41,589 nt of DNA from Saprospiraceae bacterium (GTDB lineage: Bacteria > Bacteroidota > Bacteroidia > Chitinophagales > Saprospiraceae): NCBI GenBank assembly GCA_022841345.1, contig JALHRR010000043.1, forward strand, positions 1-41,589, in the 5' to 3' direction. How positions within the stretch are numbered: position 1 is the stretch's first letter; every line of letters starts with the position of its first letter. A program made the position numbers and the translations under genes. The notes beneath the pieces were generated by a model. It was not told the origin of the DNA. It saw only the letters and a program-made list of their open reading frames with translations, and did not search any database. Shown piece after piece: positions 33,230 through 40,970 of this stretch.

Positions 33230-34303
33230 ATGCCTGAAAAAAAAGTCACTGAACAACCCTTTCTGGTAAAGGCCAACAAGGTTTTAATTTTCAGTCTTCT
33301 GGTGGTTCTGGCATTGTATTTCGGCAAATCAATTTTTGTACCGCTTCTGGCAGCATTACTTCTTGCCTTTATGGTTTTGGGCTTAGTTAAAAGAATGGAT
33401 AGATGGAAAGTGCCTGAGTGGCTAAGTGCCCTATCAGGAGTTCTTTTGGTTGTATTTGCAGGAATTGGACTTTTTATGTTTTTTTCATGGCAGGTTATGC
33501 AATTCAGCGAGGACCTTCCTGCAATGGAAGAGTCAATAGAGAAGAAGAAAAAGTCCATCAACCTGTACATTGAAAAAACCTATAAAGTAAGCAGAAGAGA
33601 ACAAAATAATTGGCTGGATCAAAAAACGAATGAAGCACTTGAGTCTGCACAATCAGGAATTGGGAAATTTTTTACGGCAACAGGCTCAGTCCTTGCAGCC
33701 TTGTTCCTCATTCCACTTTTTATGTTTTTTTTCTTATTGTACAGGCGTAAAATCAAAGAATTCATAAGAATTCTCCAACCTGGAAGGCATGAGAAAAATA
33801 TAGAAGTTCTTAAAGATGTATCCATGGTCGGCAGACAATATCTCAAAGGAATGGGAATTGTCATGTTAATTCTGACTGTTCTCAACTCGGTGGGGTTCAT
33901 GATACTGGGTATAAAATTTGCTATTTTACTTGGGGCAATGACTGCCGTATTAAATATCATTCCTTATGTAGGAGTATTAATTGGAAGTCTGCTGCCTGTA
34001 AGTATGGCGCTGGTCACGAATGATTCTATTTGGATAGCTGTGGGAGCTCTGAGCATTTGTGTATTCACACAGTTTTTAGAGAATAATTTCATCACTCCCA
34101 AGATAGTAGGATCAAGTGTCAATGTAAATCCATTTGCATCCATTCTTGCTCTTTTGGTGGGAGGAGTAATCTGGGGACTGCCCGGCATGATTATGGCCAT
34201 TCCTGCTGCCGGGATTATAAAAGTAGTATTTGACAGAATCAAAGTATTGGAGCCTTATGGATATCTTTTAGGGTCAGAAGACTTGCCCAAATCCCATAAA
34301 TAA
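33230..34303 (+). CDS. AI-2E family (UPF0118/PerM-like) transporter
   Basis: A 357-aa inner-membrane protein. Paired helices at the N-terminus (KVLIFSLLVVLALYFGKSIF, VPLLAALLLAFMVLGLVKRM) are followed by a helical extramembrane segment (100-150). Further helices carry the conserved GIKFAILLGAMTAVLNIIPY, VGVLIGSLLPV, NFITPKIVGSSVNVNPFASI and GLPGMIMAIPAAGI. The family includes AI-2 exporters and Na+/H+ antiporters; the substrate here cannot be told. A strong terminator follows at 34320. Confidence 0.92.
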   Translation: MPEKKVTEQPFLVKANKVLIFSLLVVLALYFGKSIFVPLLAALLLAFMVLGLVKRMDRWKVPEWLSALSGVLLVVFAGIGLFMFFSWQVMQFSEDLPAMEESIEKKKKSINLYIEKTYKVSRREQNNWLDQKTNEALESAQSGIGKFFTATGSVLAALFLIPLFMFFFLLYRRKIKEFIRILQPGRHEKNIEVLKDVSMVGRQYLKGMGIVMLILTVLNSVGFMILGIKFAILLGAMTAVLNIIPYVGVLIGSLLPVSMALVTNDSIWIAVGALSICVFTQFLENNFITPKIVGSSVNVNPFASILALLVGGVIWGLPGMIMAIPAAGIIKVVFDRIKVLEPYGYLLGSEDLPKSHK

Positions 34304-34319
34304 CTATCGAAAATTGATT

Positions 34320-34351
34320 AAGCCCGGATTGCATACAATCCGGGCTTTTTT
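34320..34351 (+). terminator. Strong intrinsic terminator
   Basis: A perfect 12-bp stem, AAGCCCGGATTG (34320-34331) with CAATCCGGGCTT (34336-34347), loop CATA, then a run of T. It ends the DUF1328-lipoprotein-transporter transcript and isolates the beta-barrel gene, which has its own sigma-54 promoter. Confidence 0.95.
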
Positions 34352-34406
34352 ATTTGGGGCAATCCGAATAGTCATAAAATCAATTTGTCTCAATTTTTCC
34401 CCAAAA

Positions 34407-34423
34407 TGGGGCGCAAAATCCCC
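34407..34423 (+). promoter_or_regulatory. G4/C4 activator-site candidate upstream of sigma-54 promoter
   Basis: TGGGGCGCAAAATCCCC matches the palindrome upstream of 24052 at 13 of 17 positions. An extra CCCCA at 34399-34403 pairs with TGGGG and forms an overlapping palindrome. It ends 9 bp before the -24 box, exactly 10 bp (about one helical turn) closer than its counterpart. Confidence 0.5.
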
Positions 34424-34432
34424 CGATTCTCA

Positions 34433-34448
34433 TGGCATCGGCCTTGCA
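34433..34448 (+). promoter_or_regulatory. Sigma-54 promoter
   Basis: TGGCATCGGCCTTGCA has the invariant GG (34434-34435), exactly ten bases, then GC (34446-34447). It matches TGGCAY-N5-TTGCA at every defined base. Transcription would start near 34460, about 40-50 bp before the beta-barrel gene. Confidence 0.75.
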
Positions 34449-34497
34449 TTTAAATGAATGGATCAAGTATCCAAATCATCATCTAAAAACGAAACTA

Positions 34498-35169
34498 ATG
34501 AAGACTATGAAAAAGGTAATCTTTTCAATTTTAATAGCAGGATTTGCATTTAATGTTTCTGCTCAGATTGGTATCAAGGCCGGATTAAGTTTTGCAACAA
34601 TTGCAGAAAAAGGAGAAGGCTTTGACTTTAACGATGTGGAGACTGATGCCATCCTGGCTCCCGTAATCGGATTGGCTTTTGATATGAATCTTTCTGATAT
34701 CATCACAATTCAGCCTGAATTGATTTATACTCAGCTGGGTGGTAAAAACACATATACAGTGCTGGGTGTACAGACAGTTTCTACTTACAGAATCAATTAT
34801 CTGGAACTTCCGGTTTTGGCTAAAGTGACCTTCGGAAATGCAGACCGCACAGGTTTGGGATTCTATCTGGCAGCCGGACCATGGATTGGTTATGCTCTAA
34901 GCGGAAAATATAAGGGAGTCGCCACTGCCAACGGCAGCACGCTGCTTGAACTTAACCGCAATTACACTTTTGACGATGCAGACGACACAAAACGTCTCAA
35001 CTACGGTATGATTGGCGCAGTAGGTCTTTCCTTTGGAAAAGCTATCCTGGATATTCGTTACAACTATGGGTTTAACAATCTACTGGACGATGACGCAGAC
35101 AACAACAATGACAATAGCCCGGTACTTCAAACGCGTGGTGTAGCGCTTACTCTGGGTTACACTTTCTAA
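34498..35169 (+). CDS. Outer-membrane beta-barrel (porin-like) protein
   Basis: A 223-aa product from ATG 34498 (220 aa from 34507). An in-frame ATG at 34432 overlaps the sigma-54 promoter and is rejected. The signal peptide MKKVIFSILIAGFAFNVSAQ is followed by alternating beta strands (IGIKAGLSFATI, IITIQPELIYTQLGGK, INYLELPVLAKVTFG, GFYLAAGPWIGYALSG) and ends in GVALTLGYTF with the C-terminal aromatic needed for barrel assembly. This is the Bacteroidota OMP_b-brl_2 'PorT-like' pattern. An acidic loop (DDDADNNNDNS) precedes the last strand. It is likely under direct sigma-54 control. Confidence 0.88.
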   Translation: MKTMKKVIFSILIAGFAFNVSAQIGIKAGLSFATIAEKGEGFDFNDVETDAILAPVIGLAFDMNLSDIITIQPELIYTQLGGKNTYTVLGVQTVSTYRINYLELPVLAKVTFGNADRTGLGFYLAAGPWIGYALSGKYKGVATANGSTLLELNRNYTFDDADDTKRLNYGMIGAVGLSFGKAILDIRYNYGFNNLLDDDADNNNDNSPVLQTRGVALTLGYTF

Positions 35170-35197
35170 AATAACCTCTCAATCAACATACGTGAAC

Positions 35198-35238
35198 ATC
35201 CTGCAGATTTACAGCACCCCGCTTGTTTTCTGCAGGAT
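35198..35238. other. Inverted repeat between beta-barrel and OmpA genes
   Basis: ATCCTGCAGA (35198-35207) pairs perfectly with TCTGCAGGAT (35229-35238) across a 21-nt loop. There is no T-run. It may be an mRNA-stabilising or partial read-through structure that sets relative expression of the two envelope genes. Confidence 0.5.
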
Positions 35239-35279
35239 TTCAAAACCCAATTAATTTCTAGCTTAAAAAAAACTAAATC

Positions 35280-35963
35280 ATGAATAAGTATCTCTCAATC
35301 CTAATGGCAATAGTGTTTCTGGCTTTTGCATCCTGCTCTACACTAAAGAAAAATAAAGGAACAGCTATCGGTACAGGTACCGGAATCCTGGTAGGTGGTG
35401 CACTCGGTGGTTTAATTGGAAAAAACAATAACAATACCGCAGGAGGAATCATCATTGGTGCTGCTCTGGGTGGTGTTGCCGGCGCTGCCATTGGAAAATA
35501 TATGGACAAACAAAAGAGAGAACTGGAGCAAAAACTTGGAGAAACCGCAACAGTTGAAAGAGTCGGTGAAGGCATTAAAGTGACTTTTGATTCAGGACTA
35601 CTTTTCGGGTTTGATTCGGATGCGCTCACTCCGGAAATGAAAAATACCCTCAAAGAATTTGCAGCAACATTAAAAGAATATGAAGATACAAATGTCCTTG
35701 TCGATGGTCACACAGATTCACAAGGTGCGGAAGATTACAATATGAACTTGTCCAGACGCAGAGCAACCACAGTTACTGACTATCTGTCATCTCAGGGTGT
35801 TGCAAATTCAAGATTGGGTATTCGCGGATTTGGAGAATCCCAGCCAATTGCTTCAAATAATACAGCTTCAGGCAAAAAGCAAAATCGCCGCGTAGAAGTT
35901 GCTCTTTGGGCAAGTGAAGACCTTAAACAAAAAGCTCAGCAAGGTCAATTAAATCAAAACTAG
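35280..35963 (+). CDS. OmpA-family lipoprotein with Gly-zipper (YiaD-like)
   Basis: A 227-aa product. The lipoprotein signal ends FASC (Cys19). A glycine-zipper segment (about 28-75: GTGTGILVGGALGGLIG, then GGIIIGAALGGVAGAAIG) can insert in or pack against the membrane. It is followed by a peptidoglycan-binding OmpA domain (about 100-215) with VDGHTDSQGAEDYNMNLSRR and RRVEVAL. The conserved Asp and Arg for diaminopimelate binding (HTD, LSxxRA) are present. It anchors the outer membrane to the cell wall. It lies 110 bp after the beta-barrel gene and may be transcribed with it. Confidence 0.92.
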   Translation: MNKYLSILMAIVFLAFASCSTLKKNKGTAIGTGTGILVGGALGGLIGKNNNNTAGGIIIGAALGGVAGAAIGKYMDKQKRELEQKLGETATVERVGEGIKVTFDSGLLFGFDSDALTPEMKNTLKEFAATLKEYEDTNVLVDGHTDSQGAEDYNMNLSRRRATTVTDYLSSQGVANSRLGIRGFGESQPIASNNTASGKKQNRRVEVALWASEDLKQKAQQGQLNQN

Positions 35964-36028
35964 TTTAATAGCATCATACTGCTTTAGTCCTATTCAATTC
36001 ATCGCCTAACCTTCAAATAGAAAATAAA

Positions 36029-36625
36029 ATGAAACTATTCATCAAAAATATGATCAGCCATTGCTCTCAATTAATGGTTACTAATAAACTTCATGAAATA
36101 GGTTTGAATCCAAAAGTAATTTCAAGGGGTGAAGTAGTATTAGAAGAGAAAATCGGATCTAATGAAAAGAATCTGATTAAAGTGGCCCTCAAAAAAATCG
36201 GGTTGGATGTCCTTGAGGATAAAAGACAAATCCTTATTGAAAAGATAAAAAACTCAGTGATTGAGATGATTTATTTTGTCACTGACAGACCTGATACTAA
36301 TTATTCGGACTTTATCTCTGAAAAAGTGGATTATGAATATTCTTATGTCTCCAACTTATTTTCAAAGGAGACTGGATTAACCATTCAGCAGTACATCATT
36401 CTGCTGAAAGTTGAAAGAGCTAAAGAACTCATTATGTATGATGATTTAAATCTGAAGGAAATTTCCTACTCACTTCACTATAGTAGTGTGCCACATTTCT
36501 GTAGCCAGTTTAAGAAAGTGACCGGAATGACTCCTTCCTATTTTAAGTCTCTGAAAGACAAAAACAGATGTCAACTGGAAGATGTGATCAATCAAACCGA
36601 AAATGTTGCGGCACTGGTTGATTAA
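36029..36625 (+). CDS. AraC-type regulator with degenerate HMA-like N-terminal domain
   Basis: A 198-aa regulator. Residues 1-70 match the ferredoxin-like heavy-metal-associated (HMA) fold that precedes AraC domains in a known Bacteroidota group (MKLFIKNM..., then GLNPKVISRGEVVLEE). That group normally has MVCxRC. Here the segment is MISHCS, with one Cys left and out of register, so metal binding is probably lost. Residues 90-185 form the double HTH: YSYVSNLFSKETGLTIQQYI, LNLKEISYSLHYSSVPHFCS and QFKKVTGMTPSYFK. It probably controls neighbouring envelope or stress genes, but the target is unproven. Confidence 0.88.
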   Translation: MKLFIKNMISHCSQLMVTNKLHEIGLNPKVISRGEVVLEEKIGSNEKNLIKVALKKIGLDVLEDKRQILIEKIKNSVIEMIYFVTDRPDTNYSDFISEKVDYEYSYVSNLFSKETGLTIQQYIILLKVERAKELIMYDDLNLKEISYSLHYSSVPHFCSQFKKVTGMTPSYFKSLKDKNRCQLEDVINQTENVAALVD

Positions 36626-36672
36626 ACAAAACTGAAACACATTCTTATTTATTCATATAAAATTGAAATCTT

Positions 36673-37137
36673 ATGTCTTATCAATCAAAGCAAATTGAGG
36701 CGCTTAATGACCTCATTGAAATTAACAAGGACAGAATCAAGGGTTACGACCGTGCTGTCGATGAATTGCAGGATTCTCACAGTATTGTAACTATCAATAC
36801 ATTCCGCAAATACAGAAGCGATAGCGAAAAATTTGTTTCTGAATTAAGCCAGCAGGTCAGATCACTTGGAGGCGAACCGGAAACTGATTCTTCCTTTCTA
36901 GGATCATTACACCGCACCTGGATGGATTTGAAAACATCTTTATCAGGCGATGAAAAGGAATCTGCATTAGGTTCCTGTATTTTCGGAGACGAGGCAGCAG
37001 TGAAAGCCTACGAGGATACACTCTCTCCTTCTGAAAATTATAATCTCACAGCTGATGTGAGTTCCATGCTTCAAAGGCAATTATCTTCCATCAGAACAGC
37101 GCTTTTTGCTAATAAAGCCCTGAAAGAACTGGTCTGA
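36673..37137 (+). CDS. DUF2383/PA2169-family four-helix-bundle protein
   Basis: A 154-aa ferritin-like helical protein. The pattern EALNDLIEINKDRIKGYDRA near 9-28, then the long helix FRKYRSDSEKFVSELSQQVR and SLGGEPETDSSFLGSLHRTW, then ESALGSCIFGDEAAVKAYED, is diagnostic of PA2169/DUF2383. Members are found in stress gene sets; a metal site is possible but not obvious. It has an intrinsic terminator 45 bp downstream, ending the plus-strand cluster. Confidence 0.87.
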   Translation: MSYQSKQIEALNDLIEINKDRIKGYDRAVDELQDSHSIVTINTFRKYRSDSEKFVSELSQQVRSLGGEPETDSSFLGSLHRTWMDLKTSLSGDEKESALGSCIFGDEAAVKAYEDTLSPSENYNLTADVSSMLQRQLSSIRTALFANKALKELV

Positions 37138-37182
37138 TAAAAATGAATTAGGGTCTTCGTCTCTGAATGAACCTAATGTATT

Positions 37183-37215
37183 GGGGTATATTCCATTGGA
37201 ATGTACCCCTTTTTT
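37183..37215 (+). terminator. Intrinsic terminator
   Basis: GGGGTATATTCC (37183-37194) pairs with GGAATGTACCCC (37198-37209) with a single G-T pair and loop ATT, followed by T6. It separates the DUF2383 gene from the convergent T9SS gene. Confidence 0.92.
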
Positions 37216-37222
37216 ATATACC

Positions 37223-39421
37223 CTAATTTACCTTCAGCTTCTTTGACAAATTATATCCGCCACTAAATAAACGGAGGACATATATTCCCGGGGGCTTGGA
37301 ATGTAAATCAATAGCATCTCCATTTAAATTACCGCATTGTACTGATCTTCCATATATATCCAGAAGTTCATACTTCCAAACCATAGTACTTCCCACCGGA
37401 TCTTCAAAATAAACCTTTACAACATCCTTCGCTGGATTAGGGAAGATACTGACACTTTTATCAGATAATTTTTCATCAAAAGTATTTACAAAGATGATGG
37501 AATCAAATGGCGTGTACAGGCTATCAGCCTGATAATATACAATGATCGCACTTTCATTGTCCGGAGTTTCAGTCCCCCATAATGGAGCATTGATTACCGG
37601 TAAATTGTTGCCCTGTGCATTTCCCTGGTTGTCGGCAGTCTGTCTACCAACGCAGACGACTCCTTTTGATGTTTTAAAGATGCCATACAATTCAGTGTTT
37701 CCACCCCCGGCTTCAGTCAGGGTGTCCCAGACTCCTACCACAAGTGAAGAATATTTGGGTACCCTCAGGTCCCTGCTGTACACACGAACAAAACTATTCC
37801 AGGCACTTTTCCCTCCATTTCCAGGCTTCACCATCTTCTGGTATGCATTGGCAGTCGTGATTGTTCTGCGACCGGCACCAAGAACACAAACATCACCATT
37901 AGAACTGACTTTCATGTTGTTTCTGGCCATCCGGGTGGTGTTGAGATTGGGCCAACCGGTGACAGGATTGGGCCAGCCATCCAGATTGGGATCCGGATGC
38001 GGACTTCCAAAGCCACCAGTACCTTCAGCAAATTCTGCCATATAAGTTGAATGCATTAGACCGCCGTCAGCCAGACGAAGCTTTCCTATCCATGAAATAT
38101 GAATATTTCCGCTGGTGCCGGTAAAATTATTTTGAAATCCGGTAGCTGCCGGGTTATTATAAATCTTATTCCCTTCCCAAAAATTTTCAACATTATTTCC
38201 ATGACACCGGGCTCCTACAACTATCATGTCTGACTGATAGTCTATTGCAAGTGCATCTATGTATTGATCCGGTTCTGAAACCATGGTATCTCCGGCAGGA
38301 GTCACTTCATGATATAATCTGCTCCACCATTTTAATTTACCTGTTGCGTCTATGGCGATCACAGCGGGTTCAAAGTCAGGATTGCCTCCCGGTAAAACAC
38401 TTTTCATGTTCATTCCGATATAGAGATCGTTGTTTCTGCGGTCAATGACAATACTCGTCCCACCATGAACCGGGCTGCCGGCTGCAGGAGAGTATCCTGT
38501 ATAGCCCGGACCATTACCAACCGGAGAAGTGGGGTCGCATGGACCATTAAACAACACATCAGTAGGCCATTTTCCCTGCTTCTTGCCTCCATTACCATCA
38601 TCCAGGACAGCTTTATAATCTTCCATATTCCAGGAACGTAAATCACAACGCCCCCAAATTTTCAGTACGATTGCACTATAATCCACTGAGTCAATTCTTC
38701 CCGCAGGATTTTCTGAAGCAGGGGTACCGTGCCATTCAGCTCCATTTTTCAACCAATGGGTTCTCCAGTTTTCTACGACGGTTCTTTGACCATCTGAATC
38801 CAGACAATATACCGCGCTCCAGTCATAGCCAAATGATTCCCCTGATATATAAAATACTTTGCCATCGTTGGTCAAATCCCAGGGGTGATATTCTTTGGGA
38901 CCTGATCCCGCCCAAACTGCATGATGCCAATCCAATGCATCAGGAATACCATTTATAAAATTGCGATTCAACTTTGCCAGAAGATAACCGCCACTGTTGG
39001 CCCGGGAATCAGCTGTAGAACAACTAATATGCAAATCGCCTGTGGGATCGTAAGGCTTTGAGTTTGTTTTGATAAAACGAATATCCTCAACGGAGCCTTT
39101 GGGGAAATGGACAACATTTTTAATCAGGCTCAAATCCTCTGAAAGCTGCAGGATAAATCCATATCTATTGCTGCCTGAGCCATTTGGGATGGAACCGCTA
39201 TAGTGCAATTCGGTAAAAGGAACATCTGAAGGAATCCAATCCAGATTATCAGCATATCCACATACCAGAAAAGTACCGTCGGAGATTTGTGTCACATCGT
39301 AAAAGGTTTCTTTGCCGAAATTTCCGGCATAAACTACGATATTGGTTTGCGCCACCAGATTATAACTCAAAAATGTGGATATTAAAATCAGGAACGAAAC
39401 GCAGGCATTTGTCATTTTCAA
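37223..39421 (-). CDS. Large secreted protein with T9SS type A sorting domain
   Basis: A 732-aa product. The signal peptide ends near residue 25 (STFLSYNLVAQ). The long middle part is rich in Gly, Asp, Asn and Trp with repeated 'ISDGTFLVCGYADN'/'VFYISGESFGYDW'/'NNDLYIGMNMKS' units, as in SBBP-like or beta-propeller surface proteins. The last 75 residues are a type IX secretion signal: VSIFPNPAKDVVKVYF, ELLDIYGRSV, PGIYVLRLFSGGY and a basic end (KKLKVN). It is thus exported through T9SS and probably anchored on the surface. No enzymatic motif is recognised. It is monocistronic. Confidence 0.87.
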   Translation of the reverse strand: MKMTNACVSFLILISTFLSYNLVAQTNIVVYAGNFGKETFYDVTQISDGTFLVCGYADNLDWIPSDVPFTELHYSGSIPNGSGSNRYGFILQLSEDLSLIKNVVHFPKGSVEDIRFIKTNSKPYDPTGDLHISCSTADSRANSGGYLLAKLNRNFINGIPDALDWHHAVWAGSGPKEYHPWDLTNDGKVFYISGESFGYDWSAVYCLDSDGQRTVVENWRTHWLKNGAEWHGTPASENPAGRIDSVDYSAIVLKIWGRCDLRSWNMEDYKAVLDDGNGGKKQGKWPTDVLFNGPCDPTSPVGNGPGYTGYSPAAGSPVHGGTSIVIDRRNNDLYIGMNMKSVLPGGNPDFEPAVIAIDATGKLKWWSRLYHEVTPAGDTMVSEPDQYIDALAIDYQSDMIVVGARCHGNNVENFWEGNKIYNNPAATGFQNNFTGTSGNIHISWIGKLRLADGGLMHSTYMAEFAEGTGGFGSPHPDPNLDGWPNPVTGWPNLNTTRMARNNMKVSSNGDVCVLGAGRRTITTANAYQKMVKPGNGGKSAWNSFVRVYSRDLRVPKYSSLVVGVWDTLTEAGGGNTELYGIFKTSKGVVCVGRQTADNQGNAQGNNLPVINAPLWGTETPDNESAIIVYYQADSLYTPFDSIIFVNTFDEKLSDKSVSIFPNPAKDVVKVYFEDPVGSTMVWKYELLDIYGRSVQCGNLNGDAIDLHSKPPGIYVLRLFSGGYNLSKKLKVN

Positions 39422-39651
39422 GGATTTGAAATGCTAATGTAAGCATCGAAATCTGAAAACAAACTGCCCGGACATTTCAAATGCACCTTAAAAAATAATA
39501 GTAAAATAATTACAGCGAAAATGTTTTAAAAATAAAATTCTGACTGAGTTTATTCATCATTTTCCAATCGCTTTCAGTACTCTATCTTCCTGTATCACCA
39601 CATCTCTCATCAGCAGATTATGCGGAAAGTTTTTGTGTTTTGAGGTTTTTT

Positions 39652-40917
39652 TCAAGCCCCTATCACCTTCCCAACACATTCTCCAAACCCAATCCTCAGA
39701 CCATCCCGCTCTGCATACCCACGCAGAATCACTGTATCTCCATCTTCAATAAATGTGCGTTGCGTACCATCAGGCATAGGGATCGGCTTTGTACCCTTCC
39801 AGCTGAGTTCAAGCATGGAGCCATAAGAGTCAGGAGTCGGTCCTGATATCGTCCCACTGGCACAAACATCTCCGACCTGCATATTACAGCCACCGACAGT
39901 ATGATGTGCCAGTTGCTGGGCCATACTCCAGTACATGTATTTAAAATTGCTTTTACATACGGTTGATTTTTGTGCATCCGGCAGTTCTATATCAACCTGC
40001 AATTGAATATCAAAATTGTGTGCCCCCTGGCTCTGCAAATATGGTAATACCTCAGGCTCCTGTTCCGGTCCCATGACTCTGAATGGCTCCAGAGCTTCCA
40101 TGGTTACAATCCAGGGAGAAATAGTGGATGCAAAATTCTTCGCCAGGAATGGACCCAGGGGAACATATTCCCAGGCCTGAATATCTCTGGCTGACCAGTC
40201 ATTGAATAACATCATGCCAAATATGTGGGACTCAGAATCAGCCACTGAGACTGAAGTTCCTAAAGCATTTGATTTCCCTATAACAAATCCCATCTCCAGT
40301 TCAAAATCCATTTGTTTTGTCGGTCCAAAAACAGGTTTCTCAGCAGTGGGTGGCTTAGTCTGACCTGAAGGTCTTTTAATATCCGTCCCGCTAATGACGA
40401 TGGAAGATGCTCTCCCATGATAACCTACAGGCAGATGTAACCAATTGGGCAGCAGTGCATTGGCAGGATCTCGAAACATGGTGCCGACATTGGTTGCATG
40501 CTCGCGGCTACTGTAAAAGTCCGTATAGTCACCAATTTTTACAGGCATGGACATTATGACTTCATCTACCGGCAACATGAAGTAAGCGGCCTTGTCCTTC
40601 AGATCAGTATAGCTGCTGTCCTCCCGAAGCAAATCTGAGATGCGCTCCCGCACAGCTTTTGTTTGAATCTTGCCCAGCGCTATGAAATCATTCAAATAAG
40701 GTTTATGAAAAATAAGAGGCGGCAAATTTAATCCTACAAAATATCCATTGTCCTGAAGATATGTTAAGTCGATAGCATATTTGCCCACACGGGTGACTGC
40801 AGCGAACATATTTTCATCCACCTGCATCACTCCGAATGGAATATTTTGAATGGGAAAATCTGAGTTTTCCGGAGTGGGAATCCAGGATTTTATATGTGGG
40901 TCATTTACACTGTTCAT
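39652..40917 (-). CDS. fahA: Fumarylacetoacetase
   Basis: Last step of tyrosine/homogentisate breakdown: hydrolysis of fumarylacetoacetate to fumarate and acetoacetate (421 aa, cytoplasmic). The N-terminal SH3-like domain begins SWIPTPENSDFPIQNIPFGV. Metal ligands and catalytic residues are visible: Asp133 and His140 (DFYSSREHATN), Glu206/Glu208 (DFELEMGFVIG), Asp240 (LFNDWSARDIQAWEYVPLGP) and Lys260. GTISGPTPDSYGSMLELSW near the end is typical. All key residues are intact. It lies 53 bp downstream of metF on the same strand, possibly co-transcribed. No other tyrosine-degradation genes are in view. Confidence 0.97.
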   Translation of the reverse strand: MNSVNDPHIKSWIPTPENSDFPIQNIPFGVMQVDENMFAAVTRVGKYAIDLTYLQDNGYFVGLNLPPLIFHKPYLNDFIALGKIQTKAVRERISDLLREDSSYTDLKDKAAYFMLPVDEVIMSMPVKIGDYTDFYSSREHATNVGTMFRDPANALLPNWLHLPVGYHGRASSIVISGTDIKRPSGQTKPPTAEKPVFGPTKQMDFELEMGFVIGKSNALGTSVSVADSESHIFGMMLFNDWSARDIQAWEYVPLGPFLAKNFASTISPWIVTMEALEPFRVMGPEQEPEVLPYLQSQGAHNFDIQLQVDIELPDAQKSTVCKSNFKYMYWSMAQQLAHHTVGGCNMQVGDVCASGTISGPTPDSYGSMLELSWKGTKPIPMPDGTQRTFIEDGDTVILRGYAERDGLRIGFGECVGKVIGA

Positions 40918-40970
40918 ATGATACTTTTGATAGTATAAAGTAATTCTTCACAACAAGTTGTATGTTCTGC

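Noticed and set aside
37542-38045. 167-aa plus-strand open frame
   Set aside because: It is antisense to the large T9SS protein gene, with no independent evidence.
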